DNA of 64,000 nt from Marifrigoribacter sp965178585 (GCA_965178585.1 OZ238267.1:806001-870000); one strand, 5' to 3'. Positions 38,201 through 46,693 are shown, numbered from the stretch's first letter. A program made the numbers and translations. Notes: generated from the letters alone by a model not told the origin.

Positions 38201-38743
38201 TTGTTCTAATTCACTAGAAGACCTTACAATTCGCATTCCTCTACCACCTCCTCCAGAAGCAGCTTTTAACATAAGAGGGTATCCAATTTCGGAAGCTTCA
38301 GAAAGTGCAACTTTTAATGAAGAAAGCTTCTTTTTATTGCCTTCAATTACTGGAACTTTACATTTAATGGCGTTTTTCTTTGCGGTAATTTTATCGCCTA
38401 AAGCATCCATAACCTCAGGGTTAGGACCTATAAATATGATTCCTTTTTTGGCACATTGTCTTGCGAAATCTGAATTTTCAGAAAGAAAACCATAACCAGG
38501 ATGAATAGCATCTACATTTTTAGACTTTGCTAAACTTATTATTTCTTCAATATTTAAATAGGGCTTTAAAGGCTGATTATTTTCTCCAATTTGATAGGAT
38601 TCGTCTGCTTTATAACGATGTTGTGAATATCGATCTTCGTAAGTGAAAATTGCTACCGTTTTTACATTAATTTCTGTACAGGCTCTTAAAACTCGTATTG
38701 CAATTTCGCCTCGATTTGCAACTAGTATTTTTTTAATTTTCAT
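35291..38743 (-). CDS. pyc: Pyruvate carboxylase
   Basis: A single-chain 1150-residue enzyme that carboxylates pyruvate to oxaloacetate. Biotin carboxylase domain about 1-450 (ANRGEIAIRV, then GGGGRGMR); carboxyltransferase domain about 530-800 (IRDAHQSLLATRMRT, then LKDMAGLL); central allosteric region; biotin carrier domain at the C terminus with EAMKMET, where Lys1116 takes the biotin. The start follows the kinase-like gene by 26 bases on the same strand, so both are likely cotranscribed. Confidence 0.97.
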   Translation of the reverse strand: MKIKKILVANRGEIAIRVLRACTEINVKTVAIFTYEDRYSQHRYKADESYQIGENNQPLKPYLNIEEIISLAKSKNVDAIHPGYGFLSENSDFARQCAKKGIIFIGPNPEVMDALGDKITAKKNAIKCKVPVIEGNKKKLSSLKVALSEASEIGYPLMLKAASGGGGRGMRIVRSSSELEQNFDSARNESLNAFGDDTMFLEKYVEDPKHIEVQIVADNHGNIRHLHERDCSVQRRHQKVVEIAPSFNISEEVKQNLYKYALAIAKQVNYNNIGTVEFLVDKTENVYFIEVNPRIQVEHTVTEMVTGIDLVKTQIFVAGGYKLSDTQIKIHDQDSIATYGFALQCRITTEDPTNNFTPDYGTITTYRSASGMGIRLDAGSIYQSYKVSPFFDSMLVKVSSHGRTLDGAVRKMVRALKEFRIRGVKTNIHFLQNVIQHPKFKDGKTTVNFIQKTPELFKIRLSQDRSSKVLKYLGEVIVNGNPDVKFVEETKVFRDAKIPAYDHFSKYPKGTKDLLTELGPDKFSKWLRDEKKIHYTDTTIRDAHQSLLATRMRTYDMLKVAESFAKNHANTFSIEMWGGATFDVCLRFLHESPWSRLRELRKAMPNILFQMLLRGSNAVGYKAYPDNLIEKFVDKSWENGIDIFRIFDSLNWVKAMEPSIRYVRNTKGALAEAAISYTGNILDTTQTKYNLKYYLQLAKDLENAGAHIIALKDMAGLLTPYAATELIGALRNTVKLPIHLHTHDTSSLQSATYLKAIEANVDVVDVALGGLSGLTSQPNFNSVVEMMKYHERAHDFDMPKLNQFSNYWEDIREYYYPFESGLKSGTAEVYQHEIPGGQYSNLRPQATALGLGGRFDEVKKMYTEVNTMFGNLVKVTPSSKVVGDMAIFMVTNNLTPEDVMENGEEISFPDSVIDFFKGDLGQPVGGFPKKLQKIVLKNQNPFKDRPNAHLEPIDFDVALEDFKKKYQKGFSRAIEFEDFLSYLLYPRVFDQAHENYKKYGNLAILPTLNFFYGMKIQEETLIELEPGKVIIVKLLSVSNPNEEGIRTVFFKINGENKMVEVLDKELNISKVENVKADESNIDEIGSPLQGLLYKVLVKKGQEIKENDPLFIIEAMKMETTVTAIRDCKVKSITLKAGEMVMQDDLVMNME

Positions 38744-38769
38744 AACTTTCCCTTCGAGATCAGGGCTTT

Positions 38770-39843
38770 TTAATGGTTATTAATAATGTATGGGTTTTCA
38801 GTTTTGTAATTTCTAATAATAAAATCTAATGCACTTTTTAATATTTCCCCCATATTGTTAGATTTTTTAAAATTAACATCGCCAGTAAGTTTAAATAAAT
38901 CTCCTTTTAATTCATTCGTGTTATCTATAGTTGATATATTATCTGTCTGCATGCATTTTAAAAGATGTTTTAATCGATATGCACTACTAATTGCTCGTTT
39001 TGCTAATAAAGATCGTTCTTCTTTTTCGTATTGATCTATGGATCCTTTTTGAAGCAATTCTAAAGACATTTTTACTAATTCGTTATTTTCTTTTAAAAAT
39101 TGTGGCTTATAAACTTTAACATTACCCTCATAGCTTTGTTGGTCGAAATCGATTGCTCTTAATCGATATTGAATTCTATCAAAATCATGAGTTAATACAA
39201 CAACATAATTATACGCTCTCATATCCCCTAATAATCTAACAAAGCAACGTTCATTAAATTTCACAAATTCTTTAGACAATGCTTTTTTATCTTGAATAGA
39301 ACAACTATCTAAGTTATCTTCTATAAAAACATCACAGGGTATACCTGAAATATGATCTTCGATAATTGTGTCTTTGTAAACTAAAAAATCAATATGATTT
39401 GGAGATAATAAATGCTCTAATTCTAATCCATATACTCTGGAAGCATCAGCTCGTTTTAAATAGTAAAAAGTGTAATTGTCATTTAATATATTTCTAATTT
39501 TTATTCTGAAGGGCTTTGTGTTTCCGAAAGTGCAATAATCTATACTGTCAACACTAAGAAAAGGTAGAGTTGAATCATTTCCGTCTGCATGCAATATGGT
39601 GTATATTTTTTTAAGTCCTAACTCAATTTCTTCTCTTTCATGTTCTGAAAAATAGGTACATAGCCAAAGTGTATCATCACCATTTTCATCAAAAATTGAA
39701 ACTGAGCCTTGAAAACGTAATAAATCATCATAACTAATGGGAATTTTTATATTTCTCCCATTTTTAATTAAGTAATTAGTTAGGTCCTTAGATACTGGAA
39801 ATACAGGCTTTTTCTTAGATATTAATTTTTCATTCATAATCAA
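38770..39843 (-). CDS. Uncharacterised protein with a divergent protein-kinase-like core
   Basis: I do not recognise a named family. In the 357 residues I see kinase-like marks in the right order: Lys130 in FYYLKR (beta-3 Lys), acidic ELEHLL (141-146, C-helix Glu), GDMRAYN at 206-212 where a catalytic loop HxDxxxxN would sit (Asp207, Asn212), and AIDFDQ at 230-235 as the metal-binding DFG-like site. There is no signal peptide or membrane span. Start codons at 39843 or 39837 are both possible. It lies upstream of pyc in one transcription unit and next to the cbb3 regulator. Confidence 0.55.
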   Translation of the reverse strand: MIMNEKLISKKKPVFPVSKDLTNYLIKNGRNIKIPISYDDLLRFQGSVSIFDENGDDTLWLCTYFSEHEREEIELGLKKIYTILHADGNDSTLPFLSVDSIDYCTFGNTKPFRIKIRNILNDNYTFYYLKRADASRVYGLELEHLLSPNHIDFLVYKDTIIEDHISGIPCDVFIEDNLDSCSIQDKKALSKEFVKFNERCFVRLLGDMRAYNYVVVLTHDFDRIQYRLRAIDFDQQSYEGNVKVYKPQFLKENNELVKMSLELLQKGSIDQYEKEERSLLAKRAISSAYRLKHLLKCMQTDNISTIDNTNELKGDLFKLTGDVNFKKSNNMGEILKSALDFIIRNYKTENPYIINNH

Positions 39844-39949
39844 AAAATAATATCCTTAAAGGTAAAAATAAATTATTTGTTAATTATAACTTATTAAATA
39901 ATATTGATGATTAGATTAAAGAAATTGCAAAAAGCTTTATAAATAAAGT

Positions 39950-40645
39950 TTAATTTTGGATGCCTTCTGCTAATTTTTGAAGTGCTACTTTATTGGTGAT
40001 CTTAATTCTTTTACCTGAAGTTACAATGAAACCTTCTTTTTTTAATTCAGAAAGCATTCGTATACAAGATTCGGTAGCAGTACCTACAATATTAGAAATA
40101 TCTTCTCTTGAAAGTTGAATGATCATAAACCCTTCTTGATCAACACCAAAACTATCTTTTAAATGCAGTAGTGTTTCTGCAATTCTGTTTTTAACAGGTT
40201 TTTGAGATATGTTTACAATAACATCATCAGCTTCTTTAAGCTCATGAGCTAAATTTTGTAGTATTTCTAATGAAAAATTAGGATTATTCTCTAAATTATT
40301 TAAGATTAAATTTTTAGGGATAAAGCAAGAATCAATGTCATTAATAGCAACTGCTCTTAAATTTGCAGGTTCTCTAGAAATTACTGACCGTTGACCTAGT
40401 ACCTCTCCATCACTTACAAACTTAATAATTTGATCTTTACCGTTAGTGCTAAGTTTGGATAATTTAGCTATACCGTATCTTAAACAGTATATGCCTTTTA
40501 AGTTTTCACCTTCATCAAAAATTACATCTCCTTTTTTAAAAGTATGACTTGTTTTTCCAATGGATATATCTTTTAATTGATCTTTTGTTAAAGCATTTAA
40601 CGATGAAAACTTCCTAACAATACATCTTTCACATTTATGACTCAT
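39950..40645 (-). CDS. Crp/Fnr family transcriptional regulator (Fnr-like)
   Basis: A 231-residue regulator: cyclic-nucleotide-type beta roll (about 25-125), dimer helix (about 125-150) and a winged helix with the recognition helix GTATESCIRMLSEL, where Glu192 and Arg196 match residues that read TGA half-sites. Cysteines at 5 and 8 (CERC), 54 and 107 could bind an Fe-S cluster as in Fnr, though spacing differs from E. coli Fnr. It is divergent from ccoI, and a TGA-N6-TCA palindrome lies between them at its own -33 position. Oxygen control of the cbb3 genes and self-regulation are inferred. Confidence 0.88.
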   Translation of the reverse strand: MSHKCERCIVRKFSSLNALTKDQLKDISIGKTSHTFKKGDVIFDEGENLKGIYCLRYGIAKLSKLSTNGKDQIIKFVSDGEVLGQRSVISREPANLRAVAINDIDSCFIPKNLILNNLENNPNFSLEILQNLAHELKEADDVIVNISQKPVKNRIAETLLHLKDSFGVDQEGFMIIQLSREDISNIVGTATESCIRMLSELKKEGFIVTSGKRIKITNKVALQKLAEGIQN

Positions 40646-40650
40646 AAAAA

Positions 40651-40658
40651 CAAAAATA
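40651..40658 (-). promoter_or_regulatory. -7 element of the Fnr-like regulator gene, near-leaderless
   Basis: Minus-strand TATTTTTG ends 5 bases before the ATG, so the message should start at or next to the start codon. The palindrome at 40679-40690 lies 20 bases upstream, in the -33 position. Confidence 0.6.
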
Positions 40659-40678
40659 GTATAAAAATTATAGAAAAC

Positions 40679-40690
40679 TGATATTTGTCA
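40679..40690. promoter_or_regulatory. Fnr/Crp-type palindrome in the regulator-ccoI intergenic region
   Basis: TGATATTTGTCA, a TGAYA-N2-TRTCA palindrome. The same 12 bases (14 with flanks, CTGATATTTGTCAT) occur before ccoS. It covers the -33 region of the regulator and lies upstream of a weak ccoI -7 element (AACATTTG at 40714-40721). Confidence 0.65.
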
Positions 40691-40733
40691 TATTTAATTA
40701 TTAGCTTAAATTCAACATTTGTAAATTGAAGTT

Positions 40734-43127
40734 ATGAGTAATAAAAAAGAAGAGACATCTTGTTATCATTGTGGTGATTTATGTTATAAGAATGAGATTG
40801 TTACAGATAACAAGTCTTTTTGTTGCAATGGATGTAAGACCGTTTATGAAATATTTTCTGAAAATGATTTAACGTGTTATTACGATTTACAGAACACTCC
40901 AGGGTCAACTCCTAATATTATTTCTGGGAAATATGACTTTTTAGATAACACTGAAATTTCTAAAAAATTATTAGAATTTGATGATGGAAATCATCAGATT
41001 ATCACCTTATATATACCAACCATCCATTGCAGTTCTTGTATATGGGTATTGGAAAATTTACATAAACTTCAACCTTTTGTAACTGCTTCCCAGGTTAATT
41101 TTCCTAAAAAAACAGTTAGAATTACCTATAAGTCCAACGATTTATCTTTAAAAGAATTAGTGCTATTATTAAGTTCAATTGGATATGAGCCGTATATATC
41201 ATTAGAAGATTATACTTCAGGTAAAAAAAATATTGACAGACAATTAATTTATAAACTTGGGGTTGCTGGTTTCGCTTTTGGAAATATTATGTTTTTGTCA
41301 TTTCCAGAATATTTTGAAGTAAATGAAATTTGGCTCGATAAATACAAATACCTTTTTAGGTGGTTAATGTTTTTCTTTTCACTTCCTGTAGTGTTTTATT
41401 CTGGGTGGGGTTATTTTGTTTCAGCATTTAAAGGCTTGAAATCAGGAATATTGAATATAGATGTGCCTATTGCTTTAGGTATTTCAGTTTTATTTATTCG
41501 TAGTTCTATAGAGATTATATTAGATATTGGAACCGGTTTTTTTGATAGCTTAACAGGATTGATTTTCTTTTTATTAATAGGTAAATATTTTCAACAAAGA
41601 ACCTATACGTTTTTGTCTTTTGAAAGAGATTATAAATCTTATTTTCCTATTGCAGTAACAAGGATTAATGAACATAAAAAGGAAGAGAATGTTCAGGTTT
41701 ATGAAATTAAAAAAGGAGATCGATTATTAATAAGAAATAGCGAACTTATTCCTGTCGATGGAATACTTATTAATGGAGATGCGAATATAGATTACAGTTT
41801 TGTAACTGGTGAAGCAGAGGCAGTTCAAAAAATATCTGGAGATAAATTATTTGCTGGTGGGAAACAACAATCTGGTGTTATTGAAATAGAAGCTTTAAAA
41901 TCTGTAGAGCAAAGTTACCTAACCCAATTGTGGAGTAATGATGCCTTTAAGGAAGATAAAGTGCAAGCATTCCAAAGTTTAATTGATAGTATTAGTCAAC
42001 GATTTACACTAGTTGTTTTATTAATTGCATTTATATCTACTTCTTTTTGGTTGTATTATGATTCCTCAAAAGCTTTAAATGTTTTTACAGCGGTATTAAT
42101 AATTGCTTGCCCTTGTGCTATCGCACTGTCATCACCTTTTACCTTGGGAAACATGCTTCGGATTTTTGGGCGTCAAAAATTTTATTTAAAAAATGCCAAT
42201 GTAATTGAAAGAATTGCAAGAATAAATACTATCATTTTTGATAAAACGGGCACTATTACTTCTAATAAAAAGAGCAGTGTTGTTTATAAAGGAAATGATT
42301 TGTCAGAAAATGAAGAAACAGTATTGTATAATATTCTAAGAGCTTCAAATCACCCTTTAAGCAGACAGGTATATGAAACTTTAACTGAAAAAGAAATTAT
42401 AAAGCTTGATGAATTTGAAGAATTGACGGGTAAAGGAATTGAAGCAAGTTATAAGGGAATGAAAGTAAAAGTGGGCTCTTCAAAATTTATTGATTATAAA
42501 GGAGATATAGATGAATTTCAAACTTCGGTATATCTGGAAATAAATGAAAATTTTCTTGGGAGATTTGTTTTTCAGAATACCTATAGAAATGGAATGGAAG
42601 ATGTTTTTGAAGAGTTAAATTCGTCTTCAAAACTGGTTATACTTTCGGGAGATAATGAAGGAGAAAAAGATCGATTGGAGTCAATTTTACCAAAAGGAAC
42701 TCAATTATTATTTCAGCAAGATCCTCAGCAAAAATTGAATTTTGTTAAAAATTTACAACAAAAAGGGGAGATGGTATTAATGATTGGTGATGGTTTGAAT
42801 GATGCTGGTGCTTTGGCACAAAGTGATGTTGGAATTGTAGTTTCAGAAAATATAAATGTTTTTTCACCTGCTTGCGATGGAATTCTAGATTCAACAAAAT
42901 TTTCATTAATTCCAGATTATTTGAAGGCTTCAAAAAAATCTTTAACAATTATTAAATGGAGTTTTGTGTTTTCGTTTTTATACAATATTACGGGCCTCTA
43001 TTTTGCAGTAACAGGTAAATTAATGCCTGTTATTGCTGCTATTTTAATGCCTTTAAGTTCCATTAGTATTGTAGTATTTACCACACTAGCAACTGGATAT
43101 GTTGGTAAAATGTTAAAAAAAGTATAA
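40734..43127 (+). CDS. ccoI: Cu(+)-exporting P1B-type ATPase CcoI/FixI-like
   Basis: A 797-residue heavy-metal P-type ATPase. The N terminus has Cys-rich segments (CYHCGDLC, CCNGC), then a heavy-metal-associated domain with CSSC. The metal site in the membrane is ACPCAIALSSP. DKTGTIT holds the phosphorylated Asp, and GDGLNDAGAL is the hinge. Standing directly before ccoS and ccoNO, it should supply copper for assembly of the cbb3 oxidase binuclear centre. It is divergent from the Fnr-like regulator. Confidence 0.95.
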   Translation: MSNKKEETSCYHCGDLCYKNEIVTDNKSFCCNGCKTVYEIFSENDLTCYYDLQNTPGSTPNIISGKYDFLDNTEISKKLLEFDDGNHQIITLYIPTIHCSSCIWVLENLHKLQPFVTASQVNFPKKTVRITYKSNDLSLKELVLLLSSIGYEPYISLEDYTSGKKNIDRQLIYKLGVAGFAFGNIMFLSFPEYFEVNEIWLDKYKYLFRWLMFFFSLPVVFYSGWGYFVSAFKGLKSGILNIDVPIALGISVLFIRSSIEIILDIGTGFFDSLTGLIFFLLIGKYFQQRTYTFLSFERDYKSYFPIAVTRINEHKKEENVQVYEIKKGDRLLIRNSELIPVDGILINGDANIDYSFVTGEAEAVQKISGDKLFAGGKQQSGVIEIEALKSVEQSYLTQLWSNDAFKEDKVQAFQSLIDSISQRFTLVVLLIAFISTSFWLYYDSSKALNVFTAVLIIACPCAIALSSPFTLGNMLRIFGRQKFYLKNANVIERIARINTIIFDKTGTITSNKKSSVVYKGNDLSENEETVLYNILRASNHPLSRQVYETLTEKEIIKLDEFEELTGKGIEASYKGMKVKVGSSKFIDYKGDIDEFQTSVYLEINENFLGRFVFQNTYRNGMEDVFEELNSSSKLVILSGDNEGEKDRLESILPKGTQLLFQQDPQQKLNFVKNLQQKGEMVLMIGDGLNDAGALAQSDVGIVVSENINVFSPACDGILDSTKFSLIPDYLKASKKSLTIIKWSFVFSFLYNITGLYFAVTGKLMPVIAAILMPLSSISIVVFTTLATGYVGKMLKKV

Positions 43128-43132
43128 TAAGC

Positions 43133-43144
43133 TGATATTTGTCA
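43133..43144. promoter_or_regulatory. Fnr/Crp-type palindrome before ccoS
   Basis: TGATATTTGTCA, identical to 40679-40690. It ends 8 bases before the TATATTTG element, so it covers the -33 region of the ccoS promoter. Confidence 0.65.
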
Positions 43145-43151
43145 TTTTTCG

Positions 43152-43159
43152 TATATTTG
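43152..43159 (+). promoter_or_regulatory. -7 element of the ccoS-ccoNOQP promoter
   Basis: TATATTTG, an exact TAnnTTTG match, 33 bases before the ccoS ATG. Confidence 0.65.
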
Positions 43160-43192
43160 AAGGAGACTATATTTGTGGCTAAATTTGAATGA

Positions 43193-43384
43193 ATGAATAT
43201 AATTTACATGCTACTTGCTATTAGCGTAGTAGTGGCTATTGGATTTTTTATTGCTTTTATTATTTCTGTTAGTAGAGGGCAATATGATGACGTATATACT
43301 CCTTCAATTCGAATGTTATTTGATGATGAATTAGTCAAAGAGCCAAAGAAAAAAAAACCAACCAACATTAAAAATCAAAATTAA
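43193..43384 (+). CDS. ccoS: Cbb3 oxidase maturation protein CcoS
   Basis: A 63-residue protein with one membrane segment (about 5-27) and the family end pattern YDDVYTPSIRMLFDDE. CcoS is needed for cofactor insertion into cbb3 oxidase in other bacteria. It lies between ccoI and ccoNO, 2 bases before the latter. Confidence 0.93.
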   Translation: MNIIYMLLAISVVVAIGFFIAFIISVSRGQYDDVYTPSIRMLFDDELVKEPKKKKPTNIKNQN

Positions 43385-43386
43385 TT

Positions 43387-45570
43387 ATGGAAGTACAACA
43401 ATTTTATTACGATAATAAAATCGTAAAGAATTTTATTTATGCAACAATGCTTTGGGGTGTTGTTGGTATGCTCGTAGGGTTAATACTCGCATTTATGTTT
43501 ATGTTTCCCAATTTAACAGACGGAATTTCTTGGTTAAGTTTTGGTAGATTAAGACCATTACATACCAATGCAGTAATATTCGCATTTGTTGGGAATGCTA
43601 TTTTTGCTGGAGTATATTATTCATTACAGCGATTGTTAAAAGCTAGAATGTTTAGTGACCTACTAAGTAAAATTAATTTCTGGGGTTGGCAATTAATTAT
43701 TGTTTCAGCTGCAATAACACTTCCATTAGGATACACAACTTCAAAAGAATATGCAGAATTAGAGTGGCCTATAGATATTGCAATTGCTTTAATCTGGGTA
43801 GTATTCGGAATTAATTTAATTGGTACAATTCTTAAAAGAAGACAGCGCCATATTTATGTTGCAATTTGGTTTTACTTAGCCACATTTGTTACTGTTGCGG
43901 TATTACATATTTTTAATAGTATGGAATTGCCTGTAAGTGCATTAAAAAGTTATTCTGCTTATGCAGGTGTTCAAGATGCATTAGTGCAATGGTGGTACGG
44001 ACATAATGCAGTTGCATTTTTCCTAACTACACCTTTCTTAGGGTTAATGTATTACTTTATACCTAAAGCGGCTAATAGACCTGTTTACTCTTATAAACTT
44101 TCTATTGTTCACTTTTGGTCTTTAATATTTATTTATATATGGGCAGGACCTCACCATTTATTATATTCAGCTTTACCAGACTGGGCACAAAATTTAGGGG
44201 TTGCCTTTTCAGTTATGCTAATTGCTCCATCTTGGGGTGGTATGATTAATGGACTACTAACATTACGTGGAGCTTGGGATAAAGTTCGAGTAGATCCAGT
44301 ATTAAAATTTATGGTAGTTGCAGTTACTGGTTATGGTATGGCAACTTTTGAAGGACCTATGCTTTCATTAAAAAATGTAAATGCAATTGCTCACTTTAGT
44401 GATTGGATTATTGCTCACGTGCACGTTGGTGCCTTAGCTTGGAATGGATTTTTAACTTTTGGTATGATTTACTGGTTAATACCTAGGATGTTTAAAACTA
44501 AAATATGGTCTTTAAAATTAGCTAATTTCCACTTCTGGATTGGTACTCTAGGAATTATAATGTATGCTTTACCTATGTATGTTGCTGGATTTGTTCAAGC
44601 TTCTATGTGGAAACAATTCAATCCAAACGGGACACTTGTTTATGGTAACTTCTTAGAGACTGTAAACCAAATTATGCCAATGTACTGGATGAGAGCAATA
44701 GGAGGAACTATGTTCTTAATAGGGATGTTAATATTGGTTTATAATATGATTATGACCATTAAATCGGGTAGTAAAGTTGAAGACGAATTGGCTGAAGCTC
44801 CAGCACTTGATAAAGTTACTGCTAAACGAACAAGCGGAGAAGGATGGCATACTTGGTTAGAAAGAAGACCAGTACGCTTAACAATATATGCTACTGTAGC
44901 TATTTTAATTGGTGGTTTAGTACAAATTGTACCATCATTAATGGTTGATGATTATATTCCAAAAATATCAAGTGTTCAACCATACACTCCTTTAGAATTA
45001 GAAGGTCGTGATTTATATATTCGAGAAGGTTGTGTGTCTTGTCACTCACAAATGATACGACCATTTAGATCTGAAGTTGCTCGTTATGGAGAATACTCTA
45101 AAGCCGGAGAGTTTGTTTATGATCACCCATTTTTATGGGGTTCTAAACGTACTGGACCAGATTTACATCGTGTAGGAGGAAAATACTCTGATAGTTGGCA
45201 ATTCAATCACTTGTATGACCCTCAATCAACATCAGATGGTTCTATTATGCCAAGATATCCTTGGTTGATTAAAAGAACTCATGACCGTTCTATGACTACA
45301 GCAAAAATGGAAGCTATGGTAACACTTGGTGTTCCATATACAGATGAAGATATTGCTAATGCAGAAGCTTCAATGGCAGAACAAAGTGCTCAAATAGAGG
45401 AGAATTTATATGCAGATCCAGATTTTGCAACTGCTTACGAAGCAGATAAGAAAGCTGCTCAGGATGCAGGTGAAGAATTTGTTGAAATGCGAGATAGAGA
45501 AATTGTAGCGATGATTGCTTATTTGCAACGTCTAGGTACAGATATTAAAGTAAACGTAAACGAAGAATAA
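43387..45570 (+). CDS. ccoNO: Cbb3-type cytochrome c oxidase, fused CcoN-CcoO subunit
   Basis: The 727-residue chain joins two normally separate subunits. Residues of about 1-465 are CcoN, the heme-copper catalytic subunit with about twelve membrane segments and conserved His-rich sites (WWYGHNAV, PHHLLY, HVHVGALAW). From about 495 there is a further membrane anchor, then CcoO with one heme c site, CVSCH (Cys549, Cys552, His553), and a distal Met in IMPRYPWL. Such fusions are known in Bacteroidota. It is the core of the oxidase that reduces oxygen at low concentration. Confidence 0.96.
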   Translation: MEVQQFYYDNKIVKNFIYATMLWGVVGMLVGLILAFMFMFPNLTDGISWLSFGRLRPLHTNAVIFAFVGNAIFAGVYYSLQRLLKARMFSDLLSKINFWGWQLIIVSAAITLPLGYTTSKEYAELEWPIDIAIALIWVVFGINLIGTILKRRQRHIYVAIWFYLATFVTVAVLHIFNSMELPVSALKSYSAYAGVQDALVQWWYGHNAVAFFLTTPFLGLMYYFIPKAANRPVYSYKLSIVHFWSLIFIYIWAGPHHLLYSALPDWAQNLGVAFSVMLIAPSWGGMINGLLTLRGAWDKVRVDPVLKFMVVAVTGYGMATFEGPMLSLKNVNAIAHFSDWIIAHVHVGALAWNGFLTFGMIYWLIPRMFKTKIWSLKLANFHFWIGTLGIIMYALPMYVAGFVQASMWKQFNPNGTLVYGNFLETVNQIMPMYWMRAIGGTMFLIGMLILVYNMIMTIKSGSKVEDELAEAPALDKVTAKRTSGEGWHTWLERRPVRLTIYATVAILIGGLVQIVPSLMVDDYIPKISSVQPYTPLELEGRDLYIREGCVSCHSQMIRPFRSEVARYGEYSKAGEFVYDHPFLWGSKRTGPDLHRVGGKYSDSWQFNHLYDPQSTSDGSIMPRYPWLIKRTHDRSMTTAKMEAMVTLGVPYTDEDIANAEASMAEQSAQIEENLYADPDFATAYEADKKAAQDAGEEFVEMRDREIVAMIAYLQRLGTDIKVNVNEE

Positions 45571-45572
45571 TT

Positions 45573-45761
45573 ATGTTACGATTTATAAAAGGAAACTTAG
45601 AAGGAATTGAAGGGGTTCAAATTTACCCCCTCATTTCCCTGCTGATATTTTTTGTCTTTTTTGTAGTTCTTTTTTGGTGGGTTTTTACCACTAAAAAATC
45701 ACATATAGAAGAAGTAAGTAACATTCCATTAGATAACGATAAAAACAACCCATCATTATGA
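45573..45761 (+). CDS. ccoQ: Cbb3 oxidase subunit CcoQ-like
   Basis: 62 residues with one strong membrane segment (about 20-40, FFVFFVVLFWWVF) and a polar tail. The identification rests on size, topology and place between ccoNO and ccoP. The end overlaps ccoP by 4 bases (ATGA). Confidence 0.85.
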   Translation: MLRFIKGNLEGIEGVQIYPLISLLIFFVFFVVLFWWVFTTKKSHIEEVSNIPLDNDKNNPSL

Positions 45762-46618
45762 AATTATTAACACCATTTTTAAGAGTATTCATTTTTGCAT
45801 TAATTGCATTTGGTTTTTTTGAGTTTATAGTTGATTCTGGTGATCAATTTGCATACCAAAAGTACCCAATGATTCAAGCCATATTTTGGGGATTGATAAT
45901 TCTAGCTATTTTTATTGAAATAGTAGTATCAATTTTAGATAGAAGAATCTATAACTCATTAGACGAAAAAGCTCAAGAAAGATTCGATGCTTTAGAAGAC
46001 AATAGTTATTTTGGGAAATTATATGCAAAACTTTTAGATTCTAAGCCTATTGAAGAGGAAGGCGAAATTATACTAGATCATAATTATGACGGAATAAAGG
46101 AATTAGATAACACATTACCGCCATGGTGGGTATATATGTTTTACTTAACTATATTTTTTGCTGTATTTTATTTAGCTAAATATGAAATATTTGATGGAGA
46201 TAGTACGACAGTTGAATATGATAAAGAGGTAGCTCAAGCTGAATTAGATATAGCAGAGTGGAAATTGACTGCGAAAGATTTAGTAGATGCTTCTACTGTA
46301 ACATTATTAACCGAAACTTCAGATTTAGAAGCAGGTAAAGAAATTTATACAACCAATTGTGCCGTTTGTCATAAAGCAGATGGAGGTGGAGGTATTGGAC
46401 CCAACCTAACAGATGATGCTTGGATTATGGGCGGTGGAATTAAAAATGCATTTACTACTATTAGTGAAGGAGGTCGACCTGGAAAAGGTATGGTTTCTTG
46501 GAAAAACGATTTAAAACCTATTGAGATTGCACAAGTTGCAAGTTATATTTTAGGTTTTCAAGGTACTACTCCAGCTGCACCTAAAGTAGCTGAAGGAGAT
46601 GTTTGGGTAGAAGAATAA
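45758..46618 (+). CDS. ccoP: Cbb3 oxidase subunit CcoP, monoheme form
   Basis: The 286 residues have two N-terminal membrane segments (about 8-27 and 36-60), an amphipathic linker, the PPWWVYMFYLTIFFAVFYL anchor typical of CcoP (about 121-140), and one cytochrome c domain with CAVCH. Classical CcoP has two heme c sites; only one CxxCH is present here. It delivers electrons to CcoNO. A hairpin follows the stop. Confidence 0.93.
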   Translation: MKLLTPFLRVFIFALIAFGFFEFIVDSGDQFAYQKYPMIQAIFWGLIILAIFIEIVVSILDRRIYNSLDEKAQERFDALEDNSYFGKLYAKLLDSKPIEEEGEIILDHNYDGIKELDNTLPPWWVYMFYLTIFFAVFYLAKYEIFDGDSTTVEYDKEVAQAELDIAEWKLTAKDLVDASTVTLLTETSDLEAGKEIYTTNCAVCHKADGGGGIGPNLTDDAWIMGGGIKNAFTTISEGGRPGKGMVSWKNDLKPIEIAQVASYILGFQGTTPAAPKVAEGDVWVEE

Positions 46619-46656
46619 TTGTCTTTTATTAAAAGAATTTATAAGCTATTATTTGC

Positions 46657-46693
46657 AAAACCCATACTTAAAGGTATGGGGTTTTGTATTTTT
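46657..46693 (+). terminator. Hairpin between ccoP and ccoG
   Basis: AAAACCCATAC pairs with GTATGGGGTTTT (one bulge), followed by a broken T run. It is a terminator or partial attenuator before ccoG. Confidence 0.7.

Noticed and set aside
38112..38495. Plus-strand open frame within pyc
   Set aside because: Shadow of the biotin carboxylase domain, no promoter or start signal.
43152..43180. Second TTTG-rich sequence (ATATTTG near 43170) as an alternative ccoS promoter
   Set aside because: It lacks the TA at the right distance; the TATATTTG at 43152 is an exact match with a sensible leader.
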